Source of the DNA: Bacteroidota bacterium
Lineage (GTDB): Bacteria; Bacteroidota; Bacteroidia; Bacteroidales; Paludibacteraceae
Direction: 5' to 3'
Length of the DNA: 64,000 bases
Assembly: GCA_017860295.1 (NCBI GenBank)
Contig: JAFNAS010000002.1
Span: 62,001 to 126,000, forward strand
Positions 54,736-63,482 of the stretch are shown in pieces. A program made the translations under genes and the position numbers. The stretch's first letter is position 1; every line of letters starts with the position of its first letter. The notes below the pieces were generated by a model. It was not told where the DNA came from. It saw only the letters and a list, made by a program, of their open reading frames with translations, and did not search any database.

Positions 54736-55674
54736 ATGCACTTAGCAGACTCATACAAAGTCTTTTCGGGCACAAACAGCCGCTATCTGGCAGAAAAAAT
54801 TTGCAATAGTTTAGGCTGTGAATTGGGAAAAATGACAACCACTCGTTTTGCCGACGGAGAATTTGCTGTCAGATATGACGAATCGATTCGCGGTTGTTAT
54901 GTTTTTCTGGTACAATCCACTTATCCTTCGTCCGACAATTTAATGGAACTGCTGCTAATGATAGATGCAGCAAAAAGAGCTTCGGCCTACAAGATCGTTG
55001 CTGTCATTCCTTATTTCGGATGGGCTCGTCAGGACAGGAAAGACAAACCTCGTGTTTCTATCGGAGCAAAACTGATTGCCGATCTTTTGAGCGTAGCCGG
55101 CATCGACCGCTTAATTACAATGGATCTTCACGCCGATCAGATTCAGGGCTTCTTCAATGTTCCGGTAGACCACCTTTACGCATCGACATTATTTATTCCA
55201 TATATTAAATCGTTACGGATTGAAGATTTGGCGATTGCCTCTCCCGATGTCGGAGGATCAAAACGCGTAGGTTCTTACTCCAAACACATGGAAGCTCCAA
55301 TGGTACTTTGTTACAAGTTGCGTGAAAAAGCAAACGAGGTGAGCGAAATGAAAATTATCGGTAAAGTAACGGGTAAAAACGTCATCATTCTCGATGATAT
55401 GGTTGACACGGCTGGTACCCTTACCAAAGCAGCTGGACTGATGATGGAATACGGGGCAAAATCGGTCAGAGCGATCGTTACCCATCCCATCATGTCCGAC
55501 CCGGCATCACAGCGTATCGAAGATTCAGTGTTGAAAGAAATTATTTTCACCGACTCAATTCCCTACAAGGGAAGTTGTAGCAAAGTCCAAGTTTTGTCAG
55601 TTGCCGATTTGTTTGCCGATACGATCAAAAAAGTGTTCCACAACGAATCTATCAGCAGCCAATATTTACTTTAA
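54736..55674 (+). CDS. prs: Ribose-phosphate pyrophosphokinase
   Basis: A 312-residue PRPP synthase, class I. The flexible and catalytic segments are IPYFGWARQDRKDKPRVSIG (about 94-113), MDLHADQIQGFFNVPVDHL (about 131-149) and the PRPP-binding loop VIILDDMVDTAGTLTKAAGL (about 216-235). The DGE and SS motifs (RFADGEF; TYPSSDNLMELL) are also in place. It supplies PRPP for nucleotide, His and Trp synthesis. It precedes a small acidic protein gene and tkt, and transketolase also feeds the pentose phosphate pool. Confidence 0.97.
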   Translation: MHLADSYKVFSGTNSRYLAEKICNSLGCELGKMTTTRFADGEFAVRYDESIRGCYVFLVQSTYPSSDNLMELLLMIDAAKRASAYKIVAVIPYFGWARQDRKDKPRVSIGAKLIADLLSVAGIDRLITMDLHADQIQGFFNVPVDHLYASTLFIPYIKSLRIEDLAIASPDVGGSKRVGSYSKHMEAPMVLCYKLREKANEVSEMKIIGKVTGKNVIILDDMVDTAGTLTKAAGLMMEYGAKSVRAIVTHPIMSDPASQRIEDSVLKEIIFTDSIPYKGSCSKVQVLSVADLFADTIKKVFHNESISSQYLL

Positions 55675-55943
55675 ATAGACTATCTGAAAGTGGGATTAAC
55701 GAACCTGTGATTAGGAAATGAAGATAATAATCCTTATCTTTACAGTCTAAAAATCACATATTTGAATAACTTCTTGTCATGGATATAATGTCAGTTTTTC
55801 GCTAACATATTGAAATGAAAGAAGTTTTTCGCATTAAAATTGTTATTCGGCTGGATTTACAATAAAACACCAAAGGCAAACTTCAGAAACAGGCATAATC
55901 GGACAAAATTTGATATTAAATTCAACTAAAACACATTACTACG

Positions 55944-56273
55944 ATGAAAGAAATTGACGATCTTCCGGAATTTGACGACGATGAAGCCATCTCGTTTATA
56001 TTAAAATATATACCTCAGGAACTAAATGCAAAGATAACCGAAGATGATGTTGCTTACATTCTCGACGTTATCTACGATTTTTATGAGTCGAACGGACTCA
56101 TTGAAGAGGATTCCACTGAAGAGGCTTCTATTGATGAAGAAGACATGTTGAAATTCGTTATGAAAGCCATAAAAAAAGACAAAGTGATTAACCTTTCCGA
56201 AGAGGAAGTTCAAATTTTGCTGAATGGAGAGTTTGAATATGGAAAATCAATCGGAATTTACGACGAAGAATAA
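55944..56273 (+). CDS. Small acidic protein with an internal duplication
   Basis: A 109-residue, very acidic, soluble protein. Two stretches of about 37 residues align with each other: residues 13-52, EAISFILKYIP, ITEDDVAYILDVIYDFYESN and GL; and residues 66-107, DMLKFVMKAIK, LSEEEVQILLNGEFEYGKSI and GI. The shared pattern is hydrophobic-xFhhKxI, then (T/S)E(E/D)(E/D)VxxhL and FxYxxSxGh. Helical and possibly EF-hand- or HEAT-like; no family known to me. It starts 269 bases after prs and ends 41 bases before tkt. Confidence 0.75.
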   Translation: MKEIDDLPEFDDDEAISFILKYIPQELNAKITEDDVAYILDVIYDFYESNGLIEEDSTEEASIDEEDMLKFVMKAIKKDKVINLSEEEVQILLNGEFEYGKSIGIYDEE

Positions 56274-56314
56274 ATCAAAAATACCCATTAAAATAATAAC
56301 ACAGAACAACACTT

Positions 56315-58345
56315 ATGAGCACAACATCCATTTTAGACAAGGCAGCTGATAACATTCGTATTCTAGCAACAAGTATGGTCGAAAAGGCCAAATCGGGACA
56401 CCCGGGCGGAGCTATGGGAGGTGCAGATTTTGTTAATGTCCTTTTTAGCGAGTTCTTAACCTACGATCCAAAAGATCCGCAATGGATTAACAGAGATCGC
56501 TTTTTCCTCGATCCTGGTCACATGTCGCCAATGCTTTACAGTGTTTTGGCGCTTACCGGCAAATATTCACTCGATGACTTGAAACAGTTTCGTCAATGGG
56601 GCAGCGTAACTCCGGGTCACCCTGAAGTAGATGTGGAACGCGGTGTTGAAAATACCTCCGGTCCGCTCGGACAAGGACACACGATGGCAGTTGGTGCTGC
56701 TATTACCGAACGTTTCCTTGCTGCCCGTTTCGGCAACTGGATGAGTCATAAAATTTATACCTTTATCTCCGACGGTGGCGTACAGGAAGAAATTTCGCAG
56801 GGAGCCGGTCGTATTGCAGGTACTCTCGGACTGAGCAACCTGATTATGTTCTACGACTCGAACGACATTCAGCTTTCAACCGTTGTAAGTGCCGTAAGCG
56901 TTGAAGATACCGCAAAAAAATACGAAGCCTGGGGCTGGAATGTAATGTCCATTGTTGGCAACAACGCATCACAAATCCGCGAAGCGTTAACCAAAGCACA
57001 GGCCGAAACAGCACGTCCTACCCTGATTATCGGTAAAACCATTATGGGTAAAGGTGCTGTTACAGCCGACGGAAGCAACTACGAAAACAAATGTGCTACC
57101 CACGGTATGCCATTGAGTGAAGGTGGTGCCTCTTACGAAAAAACAATTCAAAACCTCGGTGGAAATCCCGAAAACCCATTCGTTATCTTCCCCGAAGTAG
57201 AAGAACTCTACGCCAAACGCAAAGCAGAACTGACAAAAATTGCCGCTGAAAAGAAAGCCGTACAAGCTGCCTGGGAAAAAGAAAATCCCGAACTGGCTAA
57301 AAAGCTGGCTAAATTCTTCTCAAAAGAGGCTCCTAAAGTTGACTTTGCCGCCATCGCTCAAAAAGCCGATCAGGCTACACGTGCAGCATCTTCTACCGTT
57401 TTGGCTGCATTTGCAAGTCAGGTAGAAAACATGATTGTTGCTTCGGCCGACCTTTCCAACTCGGACAAGACCGACGGCTTCCTTAAAAAGACACATGCCT
57501 TCACCAAAGGTGATTTCTCCGGTTCATTCTTCCAAGCTGGTGTATCCGAATTGACCATGGCTGCCATTGCTAACGGTATGGCACTCCACGGTGGGGTTAT
57601 TCCGGCAGTGGGTACATTCTTCGTATTCTCCGATTACATGAAACCGGCCGTACGTATGGCTGCTTTAATGCAATTGCCGGTTAAATACGTTTGGACACAT
57701 GACGCATTCCGCGTAGGCGAAGACGGTCCTACTCACCAACCGGTTGAACAGGAAGCTCAAATCCGCCTGATGGAACAGTTGAAAAACCACCACGGCAAAA
57801 ACAGCATGTTGGTACTTCGTCCTGCCGATGCCGACGAAACAACCGTTGCATGGAAACTGGCTCTCGAAAACACCAGCACACCTACCGGTTTGATTCTGTC
57901 TCGTCAGAACATTAAAAATATTGTTGCCGAAAACGGTTACACATCGGCTTTGCAGGCAGCAAAAGGTGCATATATCGTTTACAAACCGGCAACAAAAGCC
58001 GACATCATTTTGGTTGCCAACGGTTCTGAAGTTGCAACTTTGATTGAAGCCGTTCCTTTCCTAAAAGAAAAAGGCATCGAAGCTCAAGTTGTTTCAGCTC
58101 CTTCTGAAGGATTGTTCTTCAACCAGGACGAAAGCTATCGCAACGAAGTAATTCCCGCATCGACTCCGGTATTCGGATTGACTGCTGGTCTTCCTTCCAC
58201 ATTGCAACGTCTGGCAGGTGCAAACGGTAAAGTATTCGGTTTGGATCACTTCGGATACTCTGCACCTTACAAAGTATTGGACAAAGAATTTGGTTTCACT
58301 GCAGAGAATGTAGTTAACCAGGTTACAGCACAACTAGGCAAGTAA
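56315..58345 (+). CDS. tkt: Transketolase
   Basis: A 676-residue thiamine-diphosphate enzyme of the pentose phosphate pathway. The N-terminal SMVEKAKSGHPGGAMGGADF (about 20-39), DPGHMSPMLYSVLALTG, the GDG-like cofactor region in TFISDGGVQEEISQGAGRIA (about 150-169), and in the pyrimidine domain the glutamate region FFQAGVSELTMAAIANGMAL and HDAFRVGEDGPTHQPVEQEA are all present. The C-terminal domain is complete. Length fits a homodimeric bacterial transketolase. ThiDP is supplied through thiN (11675). Confidence 0.96.
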   Translation: MSTTSILDKAADNIRILATSMVEKAKSGHPGGAMGGADFVNVLFSEFLTYDPKDPQWINRDRFFLDPGHMSPMLYSVLALTGKYSLDDLKQFRQWGSVTPGHPEVDVERGVENTSGPLGQGHTMAVGAAITERFLAARFGNWMSHKIYTFISDGGVQEEISQGAGRIAGTLGLSNLIMFYDSNDIQLSTVVSAVSVEDTAKKYEAWGWNVMSIVGNNASQIREALTKAQAETARPTLIIGKTIMGKGAVTADGSNYENKCATHGMPLSEGGASYEKTIQNLGGNPENPFVIFPEVEELYAKRKAELTKIAAEKKAVQAAWEKENPELAKKLAKFFSKEAPKVDFAAIAQKADQATRAASSTVLAAFASQVENMIVASADLSNSDKTDGFLKKTHAFTKGDFSGSFFQAGVSELTMAAIANGMALHGGVIPAVGTFFVFSDYMKPAVRMAALMQLPVKYVWTHDAFRVGEDGPTHQPVEQEAQIRLMEQLKNHHGKNSMLVLRPADADETTVAWKLALENTSTPTGLILSRQNIKNIVAENGYTSALQAAKGAYIVYKPATKADIILVANGSEVATLIEAVPFLKEKGIEAQVVSAPSEGLFFNQDESYRNEVIPASTPVFGLTAGLPSTLQRLAGANGKVFGLDHFGYSAPYKVLDKEFGFTAENVVNQVTAQLGK

Positions 58346-58422
58346 TAACTTACCTTTCCTTAGTTTCTGACACCGTGAAAAGATAACACAATATTTATTG
58401 TTTATCTTTTAATCACTTAGTT

Positions 58423-59604
58423 ATGTATAAAGCAAGACATATAACCGATGACATTTATTACATAGGTGTCAACGACCGGCAAAAGGTGCTCTTTGAAAAT
58501 CTCATTCCACTACCACACGGAGTTTCGTACAACTCCTATCTGATAATGGATGAAAAGACAGTTCTTGTCGACACCGTTGAAGTCTCGTTTGCAGAGGTTT
58601 TTCTCGACAAACTGTTAAGTGTACTGGGCAATCGGCATCTCGACTATCTGGTCATCAACCACATGGAACCCGATCACTCGGGCGCCATTCGTGCCATTCG
58701 CCGGATGTTTCCCGATATTAAAATTGTGGGAAATGCCCGTACATTCAACATGCTGGAAGGCTTTTACGGCATCCATGACGGTTTGCACGAAGTAAAAGAC
58801 GGAGACCGGTTGCCAATAGGAAAGCATACGTTACAGTTTTTCCTGACACCGATGATTCACTGGCCCGAAACGATGATGACTTATGATATCGTTGACAAAT
58901 TGCTTTTCACAGGAGATGCTTTTGGCGCTTTCGGCACATTAGACGGAGGTGTTTTGGATACCGACATCGAAACCGGCAACCATTTGGAAGAAAGCCGTCG
59001 CTATTTTTCAAATATTGCGGGGAAATACGGATCGGCCGTTCAAAACGCGCTGAACAAGCTGAAGAATGTGGAGATCAAAACGATTTGCCCGACACACGGA
59101 CCTGTTTGGCGTGAGAAAGTCGACCAAATAATCGACATCACAGACAAACTGAGCCGTTACGAAGGCGAACGCGGAGTGGTGATTATTTACGGTAGCATGT
59201 ACGGCAATACCGAACAGATGGCCGAAGCTATCGCTTACGGACTCTCCGAAGAGGGAGAAAAAAACATCACCATCTACAACGTGTCGAAGACGGATGTCTC
59301 GTTTATTCTGAGCGATATTTTCCGTTACGACCGTATTGTAATCGGTAGTCCGACCTATAGCAACGAACTGTTCCCGGAGATTGCATCTTTGCTTGCAAAA
59401 CTGGAAACCCGCGATATCAAGAACCGTAAATTTGCCTATTTCGGCTCGTCGACGTGGGCTAACGCCTCTATCAAACTGCTGGCTGCATTTGCTGAGAGAG
59501 TAAAATGGGAGGTGATTAGCCTGCCAATTGAAATCAAACAGAGCCTGAAAGAGGACAAATACGAAGATTGTATCGCTTTGGGACGATTATTGGCAAAATC
59601 ATAA
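58423..59604 (+). CDS. FprA/FDP-type flavodiiron protein
   Basis: A 393-residue A-type flavoprotein. Residues 1-245 form a metallo-beta-lactamase-like domain with the diiron ligands in YLVINHMEPDHSGAIRAI (H-x-E-x-D-H at about 80-85) and later His in CPTHGPVW (about 224-231) and Asp in LFTGDAFGAFG. Residues 250-393 are a flavodoxin domain with the FMN loop VVIIYGSMYGNTEQMAEAIA (about 252-271). These reduce O2 (or NO) to water with electrons from rubredoxin or F420-like partners, protecting anaerobes. No reductase gene is adjacent. Confidence 0.94.
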   Translation: MYKARHITDDIYYIGVNDRQKVLFENLIPLPHGVSYNSYLIMDEKTVLVDTVEVSFAEVFLDKLLSVLGNRHLDYLVINHMEPDHSGAIRAIRRMFPDIKIVGNARTFNMLEGFYGIHDGLHEVKDGDRLPIGKHTLQFFLTPMIHWPETMMTYDIVDKLLFTGDAFGAFGTLDGGVLDTDIETGNHLEESRRYFSNIAGKYGSAVQNALNKLKNVEIKTICPTHGPVWREKVDQIIDITDKLSRYEGERGVVIIYGSMYGNTEQMAEAIAYGLSEEGEKNITIYNVSKTDVSFILSDIFRYDRIVIGSPTYSNELFPEIASLLAKLETRDIKNRKFAYFGSSTWANASIKLLAAFAERVKWEVISLPIEIKQSLKEDKYEDCIALGRLLAKS

Positions 59605-59725
59605 CAGAGTGTATTGTCAGATTTGCTGATGATTTTGTTATGGAGAAGATGATTGAGATAGTGACAAAACTATCGCTAAACGTGAAGATGAACGCAAAAT
59701 TACAAATCTTTAAACTACACTTAAG

Positions 59726-60538
59726 ATGAGACTTATTATCGAACCCGACTATGATGTCGTATCGAAATGGGCAGCAGCTTACATCGTATCGAAAATACGC
59801 AAAGCCAATCCCACGTCGGGAAAACCTTTTGTACTGGGTCTCCCGACCGGATCAACACCGCTGGGAACCTACAAAGAACTGATCGCCCTGCACAAGGCTG
59901 GTGTCGTTTCTTTCAAGCATGTCATTACTTTCAACATGGATGAGTATATCGGAATTCCCGAAGATCATCCCGAAAGCTATCACACTTTCATGCAAAAGAA
60001 TTTCTTCAGTCATATCGATATTCCGAAAGAGAATATCAATATTCTGGATGGAAATGCTGCCGATACGGCCGCCGAATGCGAACGGTACGAAGCAAAAATA
60101 AAAGCGGTAGGAGGCATCGACCTGTTTATGGGTGGTGTCGGATCGGACGGACACATTGCTTTCAACGAGCCTTGTTCGTCGCTTTATTCACGCACCAGAG
60201 ACAAGGAGTTGACTACCGATACGATTATTGCCAACTCTCGTTTCTTCGACAACGATGTCAACAAAGTGCCCAAGACTGCACTTACGGTTGGAGTAGCAAC
60301 CATTCTGGATGCCCGTGAGGTGCTGGTTCTGATTTCAGGGCACAACAAAGCGCGTGCACTGCGTCAGGCTGTCGAAGAGGGTGTCAACCATAAATGGACG
60401 ATCAGTATGCTGCAACTGCATCCAAAGGGAATTATTGTTTGCGACGATGCTGCCTGCGATGAGCTGACAGTGGGTACCTACAAATATTTTCTGGATATCG
60501 AAAGCCAATGGCTCGATCCGAACAAAATGTTGCAATAA
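59726..60538 (+). CDS. nagB: Glucosamine-6-phosphate deaminase
   Basis: A 270-residue deaminase/isomerase that converts glucosamine-6-phosphate to fructose-6-phosphate and ammonium. All catalytic residues are present with standard numbering: Asp72 in [20 protein letters not shown] (about 69-88), and Asp141, His143 and Glu148 in [20 protein letters not shown] (about 136-155). [20 protein letters not shown] binds the phosphate. The length and sequence match the allosteric enzyme. It contrasts with the degenerate NagB domain at 49393. It is followed by a hairpin terminator. Confidence 0.97.
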   Translation: MRLIIEPDYDVVSKWAAAYIVSKIRKANPTSGKPFVLGLPTGSTPLGTYKELIALHKAGVVSFKHVITFNMDEYIGIPEDHPESYHTFMQKNFFSHIDIPKENINILDGNAADTAAECERYEAKIKAVGGIDLFMGGVGSDGHIAFNEPCSSLYSRTRDKELTTDTIIANSRFFDNDVNKVPKTALTVGVATILDAREVLVLISGHNKARALRQAVEEGVNHKWTISMLQLHPKGIIVCDDAACDELTVGTYKYFLDIESQWLDPNKMLQ

Positions 60539-60561
60539 GACATAACGACACTTTAAACTAG

Positions 60562-60599
60562 GAAAGGCTTCAGGTAGCAGTGCTACGATGAAGCCTTTC
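60562..60599. terminator. Bidirectional terminator between nagB and the folate gene
   Basis: GAAAGGCTTCA pairs with TGAAGCCTTTC, and inside it GTAGC pairs with GCTAC. T-rich sequence follows on the plus side. Confidence 0.88.
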
Positions 60600-60619
60600 T
60601 TATTTTTACTGACTATTCT

Positions 60620-61165
60620 CTATTTTTCAGTTATCACTTCGTCCATAGACATATCCCATACATCGACAGGAAGAGCATCTACAATCTGCAACTGAAATGC
60701 CACTCCAATTTTACGAGCCTGTGTCGATGGTAAAAACCGGTCGTAGTATCCGCGCCCCCTTCCCAGACGATGTCCCTGCAAGTCGAAAGCTACCCCGGGA
60801 ACAAGAACCAGATCCACATCTCCCTCACAGGCCTCTCCGAGCGGCTCCATAATACCAAACGCCCCAGCTTGCATGTGATCGCGTCCACGAAAGAGGCGTA
60901 TCTCCATCTCATCGCCACGCACTACGGGCAGGTAAAATTGCTTTGTCTGCCAGTACTTGTCAATCAAGGATCCAATCTGCACCTCATCGGCAAGTGGCCA
61001 GTAACACAAAACAGAATGAGCAGTGCGAAAAGCTTCACACTGCTCAATATGCTGCACAATTTTCTCCGACAAACAGATCTGTTCGTCTTTCGACAACTGT
61101 TGTTTACGCTCTTTTATCAGTTTGCGAACCAACGCTTTTGCCTGCGATTGGAACTCTTCTGCCAT
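60620..61165 (-). CDS. 5-formyltetrahydrofolate cyclo-ligase
   Basis: A 181-residue folate enzyme. It converts 5-formyl-THF to 5,10-methenyl-THF with ATP. Typical features: KIVQHIEQCEAFRTAHSVLCYWPLADEV near residue 30-57, the C-terminal PLGEACEGDVDLVLVPGVAFD region (about 108-128) and HRLGRGRGYYDRFL with the conserved GxGxGYYDR motif (about 132-145). It starts at the ATG at 61163-61165, one base after the glmM stop, so it is translated from the glmM transcript. Confidence 0.94.
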   Translation of the reverse strand: MAEEFQSQAKALVRKLIKERKQQLSKDEQICLSEKIVQHIEQCEAFRTAHSVLCYWPLADEVQIGSLIDKYWQTKQFYLPVVRGDEMEIRLFRGRDHMQAGAFGIMEPLGEACEGDVDLVLVPGVAFDLQGHRLGRGRGYYDRFLPSTQARKIGVAFQLQIVDALPVDVWDMSMDEVITEK

Positions 61166-61166
61166 A

Positions 61167-62552
61167 TCAAATCAATTTCTTGATGTCGGCAATAATCTCT
61201 TTACCCAACCGATCGGCCTCCTCCGGCGATTTTGCTTCGGAATAAATCCGGATAATCGGTTCGGTGTTCGATTTACGCAAATGCACCCACCCTTCGGCAA
61301 AATCGATTTTTACGCCATCAATATCGTTGATATCGTATTGGGCATATTTTGCCTTGATAGAAGCCAACACTTCGTCAACGTTAATAGAAGGAGTGAGCTC
61401 CATCCGTTTCTTGCCCATAAAATAAGAGGGATACGATGCCCGCAGTTCGGATACTTTCTTCCCTGTTTTTGCCAGATGTGACAAGAACAAAGCAATACCC
61501 ACCAACGCGTCGCGCCCGTAGTGGCTGGCCGGATAAATAACGCCACCGTTGCCTTCTCCACCAATCACGGCATTGGTTTCTTTCATTTTGGTCACCACAT
61601 TCACCTCGCCCACAGCCGAAGCGGTATACGAACCACCATGCTGTTGTGTAACGTCGCGCAACGCACGGGTAGAACTCATATTGGAAACCGTATTGCCCGG
61701 TGTATTCGACAAAACGTAGTCTGCAACCGAAACCAAGGTATACTCCTCGCCAAACATCGATCCGTCTTCGCAAATTATTGCCAATCGATCGACATCGGGA
61801 TCGACCACAAAACCGACATCAGCTTTCCCGCTTTTCAGGAAAGAGGCAATTTCGGTAAGGTGCTCCGGAAGCGGTTCCGGATTGTGAGGAAAATGTCCGT
61901 TGGGAGTACAATTCAGCTGTTCTACATTGTTCACACCCAAAGCCGACAACAATTCCGGGATAGCGATTCCACCGACCGAGTTAACACAATCGATGGCCAC
62001 GCGAAAATCGGCTTTGTAGATTGCTTCTATATCGACCAAATCGAGTGCCAACACGCTCTCGATATGCTTTTGTGTATACGAAAAATCTTCCGTCAATTTA
62101 CCGATAGCATCCACTTCGGCATAGTCAAAATCCTGCGTTTCGGCAATGTTCAAAACGGTTTCACCCTCTTTGGCATTCAAAAACTCGCCTTTTTCGTTGA
62201 GCAACTTAAGTGCATTCCATTGTTTCGGGTTGTGGCTGGCAGTGAGGATGATGCCACCGCTTGCTTTTTCCATCGTAACGGCAAGTTCGGTGGTAGGAGT
62301 GGTAGCCAATCCGATATTGACAACATCAAAACCCATTCCGAGCAACGTACCAATAACCACTTGATTTACCATCTCGCCCGAAATACGGGCATCTCTGCCG
62401 ACAACCACTTTCAAAGGATATTGAGTTGTATTCGCTTTTACCCACATGGCATAAGCTGTAGTAAATTTCACGATATCCAGCGGGCTAAGTCCGTCACCTA
62501 CCTTACCTCCGATAGTACCACGGATTCCTGATATGGATTTGATTAATGACAT
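61167..62552 (-). CDS. glmM: Phosphoglucosamine mutase
   Basis: A 461-residue enzyme of the phosphohexomutase superfamily that makes glucosamine-1-phosphate for UDP-GlcNAc. The start MSLIKSISGIRGTIGGK at 62550-62552 is chosen. The phosphoserine loop GIILTASHNPKQWN has Ser106, the metal loop is VDPDVDRLAI (about 240), the sugar-binding loop GEGNGGVIYP, and the phosphate-binding tail is RKSNTEPIIRIYSEA. With nagB (59726) and the Glm/Nag pathway it manages amino-sugar supply. The order DUF4827-glmM-cyclo-ligase, all leftward, is an operon. Confidence 0.94.
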   Translation of the reverse strand: MSLIKSISGIRGTIGGKVGDGLSPLDIVKFTTAYAMWVKANTTQYPLKVVVGRDARISGEMVNQVVIGTLLGMGFDVVNIGLATTPTTELAVTMEKASGGIILTASHNPKQWNALKLLNEKGEFLNAKEGETVLNIAETQDFDYAEVDAIGKLTEDFSYTQKHIESVLALDLVDIEAIYKADFRVAIDCVNSVGGIAIPELLSALGVNNVEQLNCTPNGHFPHNPEPLPEHLTEIASFLKSGKADVGFVVDPDVDRLAIICEDGSMFGEEYTLVSVADYVLSNTPGNTVSNMSSTRALRDVTQQHGGSYTASAVGEVNVVTKMKETNAVIGGEGNGGVIYPASHYGRDALVGIALFLSHLAKTGKKVSELRASYPSYFMGKKRMELTPSINVDEVLASIKAKYAQYDINDIDGVKIDFAEGWVHLRKSNTEPIIRIYSEAKSPEEADRLGKEIIADIKKLI

Positions 62553-62638
62553 AGTATAAAAGATTAGGGGGTATAAAAAACGACTGCGAATCAAATACTA
62601 GAAAATGATCCGCAGCTATTATATTAATTCACAAAAAA

Positions 62639-63202
62639 TTACCTTGGCAATTTTTTTATACTTATTTTATAATAGTACGGAGTTACATTCGACTGATCGG
62701 TCGACGTCCCCAATGATCCTGGCACTATCATTTCTGCCTGAGCTCCTGAATATTTCATGTAAAAAATAGCCTCCTGCCACGCAGTAGGTTCGGAACTCGA
62801 AGACCCATAAGTCATACTATACGGATAGGCTGAGTCCAACGATGTCCATGTACTTTCCACAGTGTCGGCAGGTTCTGTCAAATCCACTTTGATATACCTT
62901 ATAACAATCACATCACCGGTACGCGCAGAGTCAGCTGATGCAATTGCTGCAGCATCTCCTACTTGTGACAGGTGAAAATAGAGCCCGGTAGAACTCAAAT
63001 AATAGGCTTTATCGCCCCACGCCGTCGTCGAGTAATTAGTTGGCAAAGTGCTGGTAACACTTATTCCATGGCGATTGATATAAGACCTAATTGTCGCTTT
63101 CTGTTCTTTGACCAGATCGGAATAAGTAGACGATCCACTACAACCCACGACTGCGAACACTGCAACAAAGCAGCTTAGCAAAAAGCCCGAGAATAACTTC
63201 AT
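62639..63202 (-). CDS. DUF4827-family lipoprotein
   Basis: A 187-residue lipoprotein; MKLFSGFLLSCFVAVFAVVGC is the signal with lipobox VVGC. The mature part, with SSTYSDLVKEQKATIRSYIN, AYYLSSTGLYFHLSQVGDAA, VIVIRYIKVDLTEP and PTAWQEAIFYMKYSGAQAEM, matches a Bacteroidota family of unknown function, with features recalling FKBP-type folds. It precedes glmM by 86 bases. I start at the ATG at 63200-63202; a longer frame exists but contains the promoter. Confidence 0.85.
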   Translation of the reverse strand: MKLFSGFLLSCFVAVFAVVGCSGSSTYSDLVKEQKATIRSYINRHGISVTSTLPTNYSTTAWGDKAYYLSSTGLYFHLSQVGDAAAIASADSARTGDVIVIRYIKVDLTEPADTVESTWTSLDSAYPYSMTYGSSSSEPTAWQEAIFYMKYSGAQAEMIVPGSLGTSTDQSNVTPYYYKISIKKLPR

Positions 63203-63250
63203 ATTTTCTTTTTGAAAGATGATATAAAAAATGCAAGGTGTATTGTGTCG

Positions 63251-63258
63251 CAAAGTTA
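63251..63258 (-). promoter_or_regulatory. -7 box TAACTTTG for the DUF4827-glmM operon
   Basis: Matches TAnnTTTG on the minus strand, 48 bases before the start. A CTTG is seen about 20 bases further upstream. Confidence 0.6.
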
Positions 63259-63482
63259 CAATTATATTTGAATCCAGCTCAAGATTGCTTCTCGTTTTTT
63301 GAATAGTTAAGGATATTGGCGTAAATTCAGAAACATCCACTGAACAACGTTCATTCTGAAAATGGCGTACCCTCCAAACAAAACACCCGACACGCAGAGT
63401 TAAAATTTACTAATTGACATTCTCATATGCAACGTTTTACGGCCTGATTCATCTTTCTTTACAAAGGCAAGAATGTTTATCA

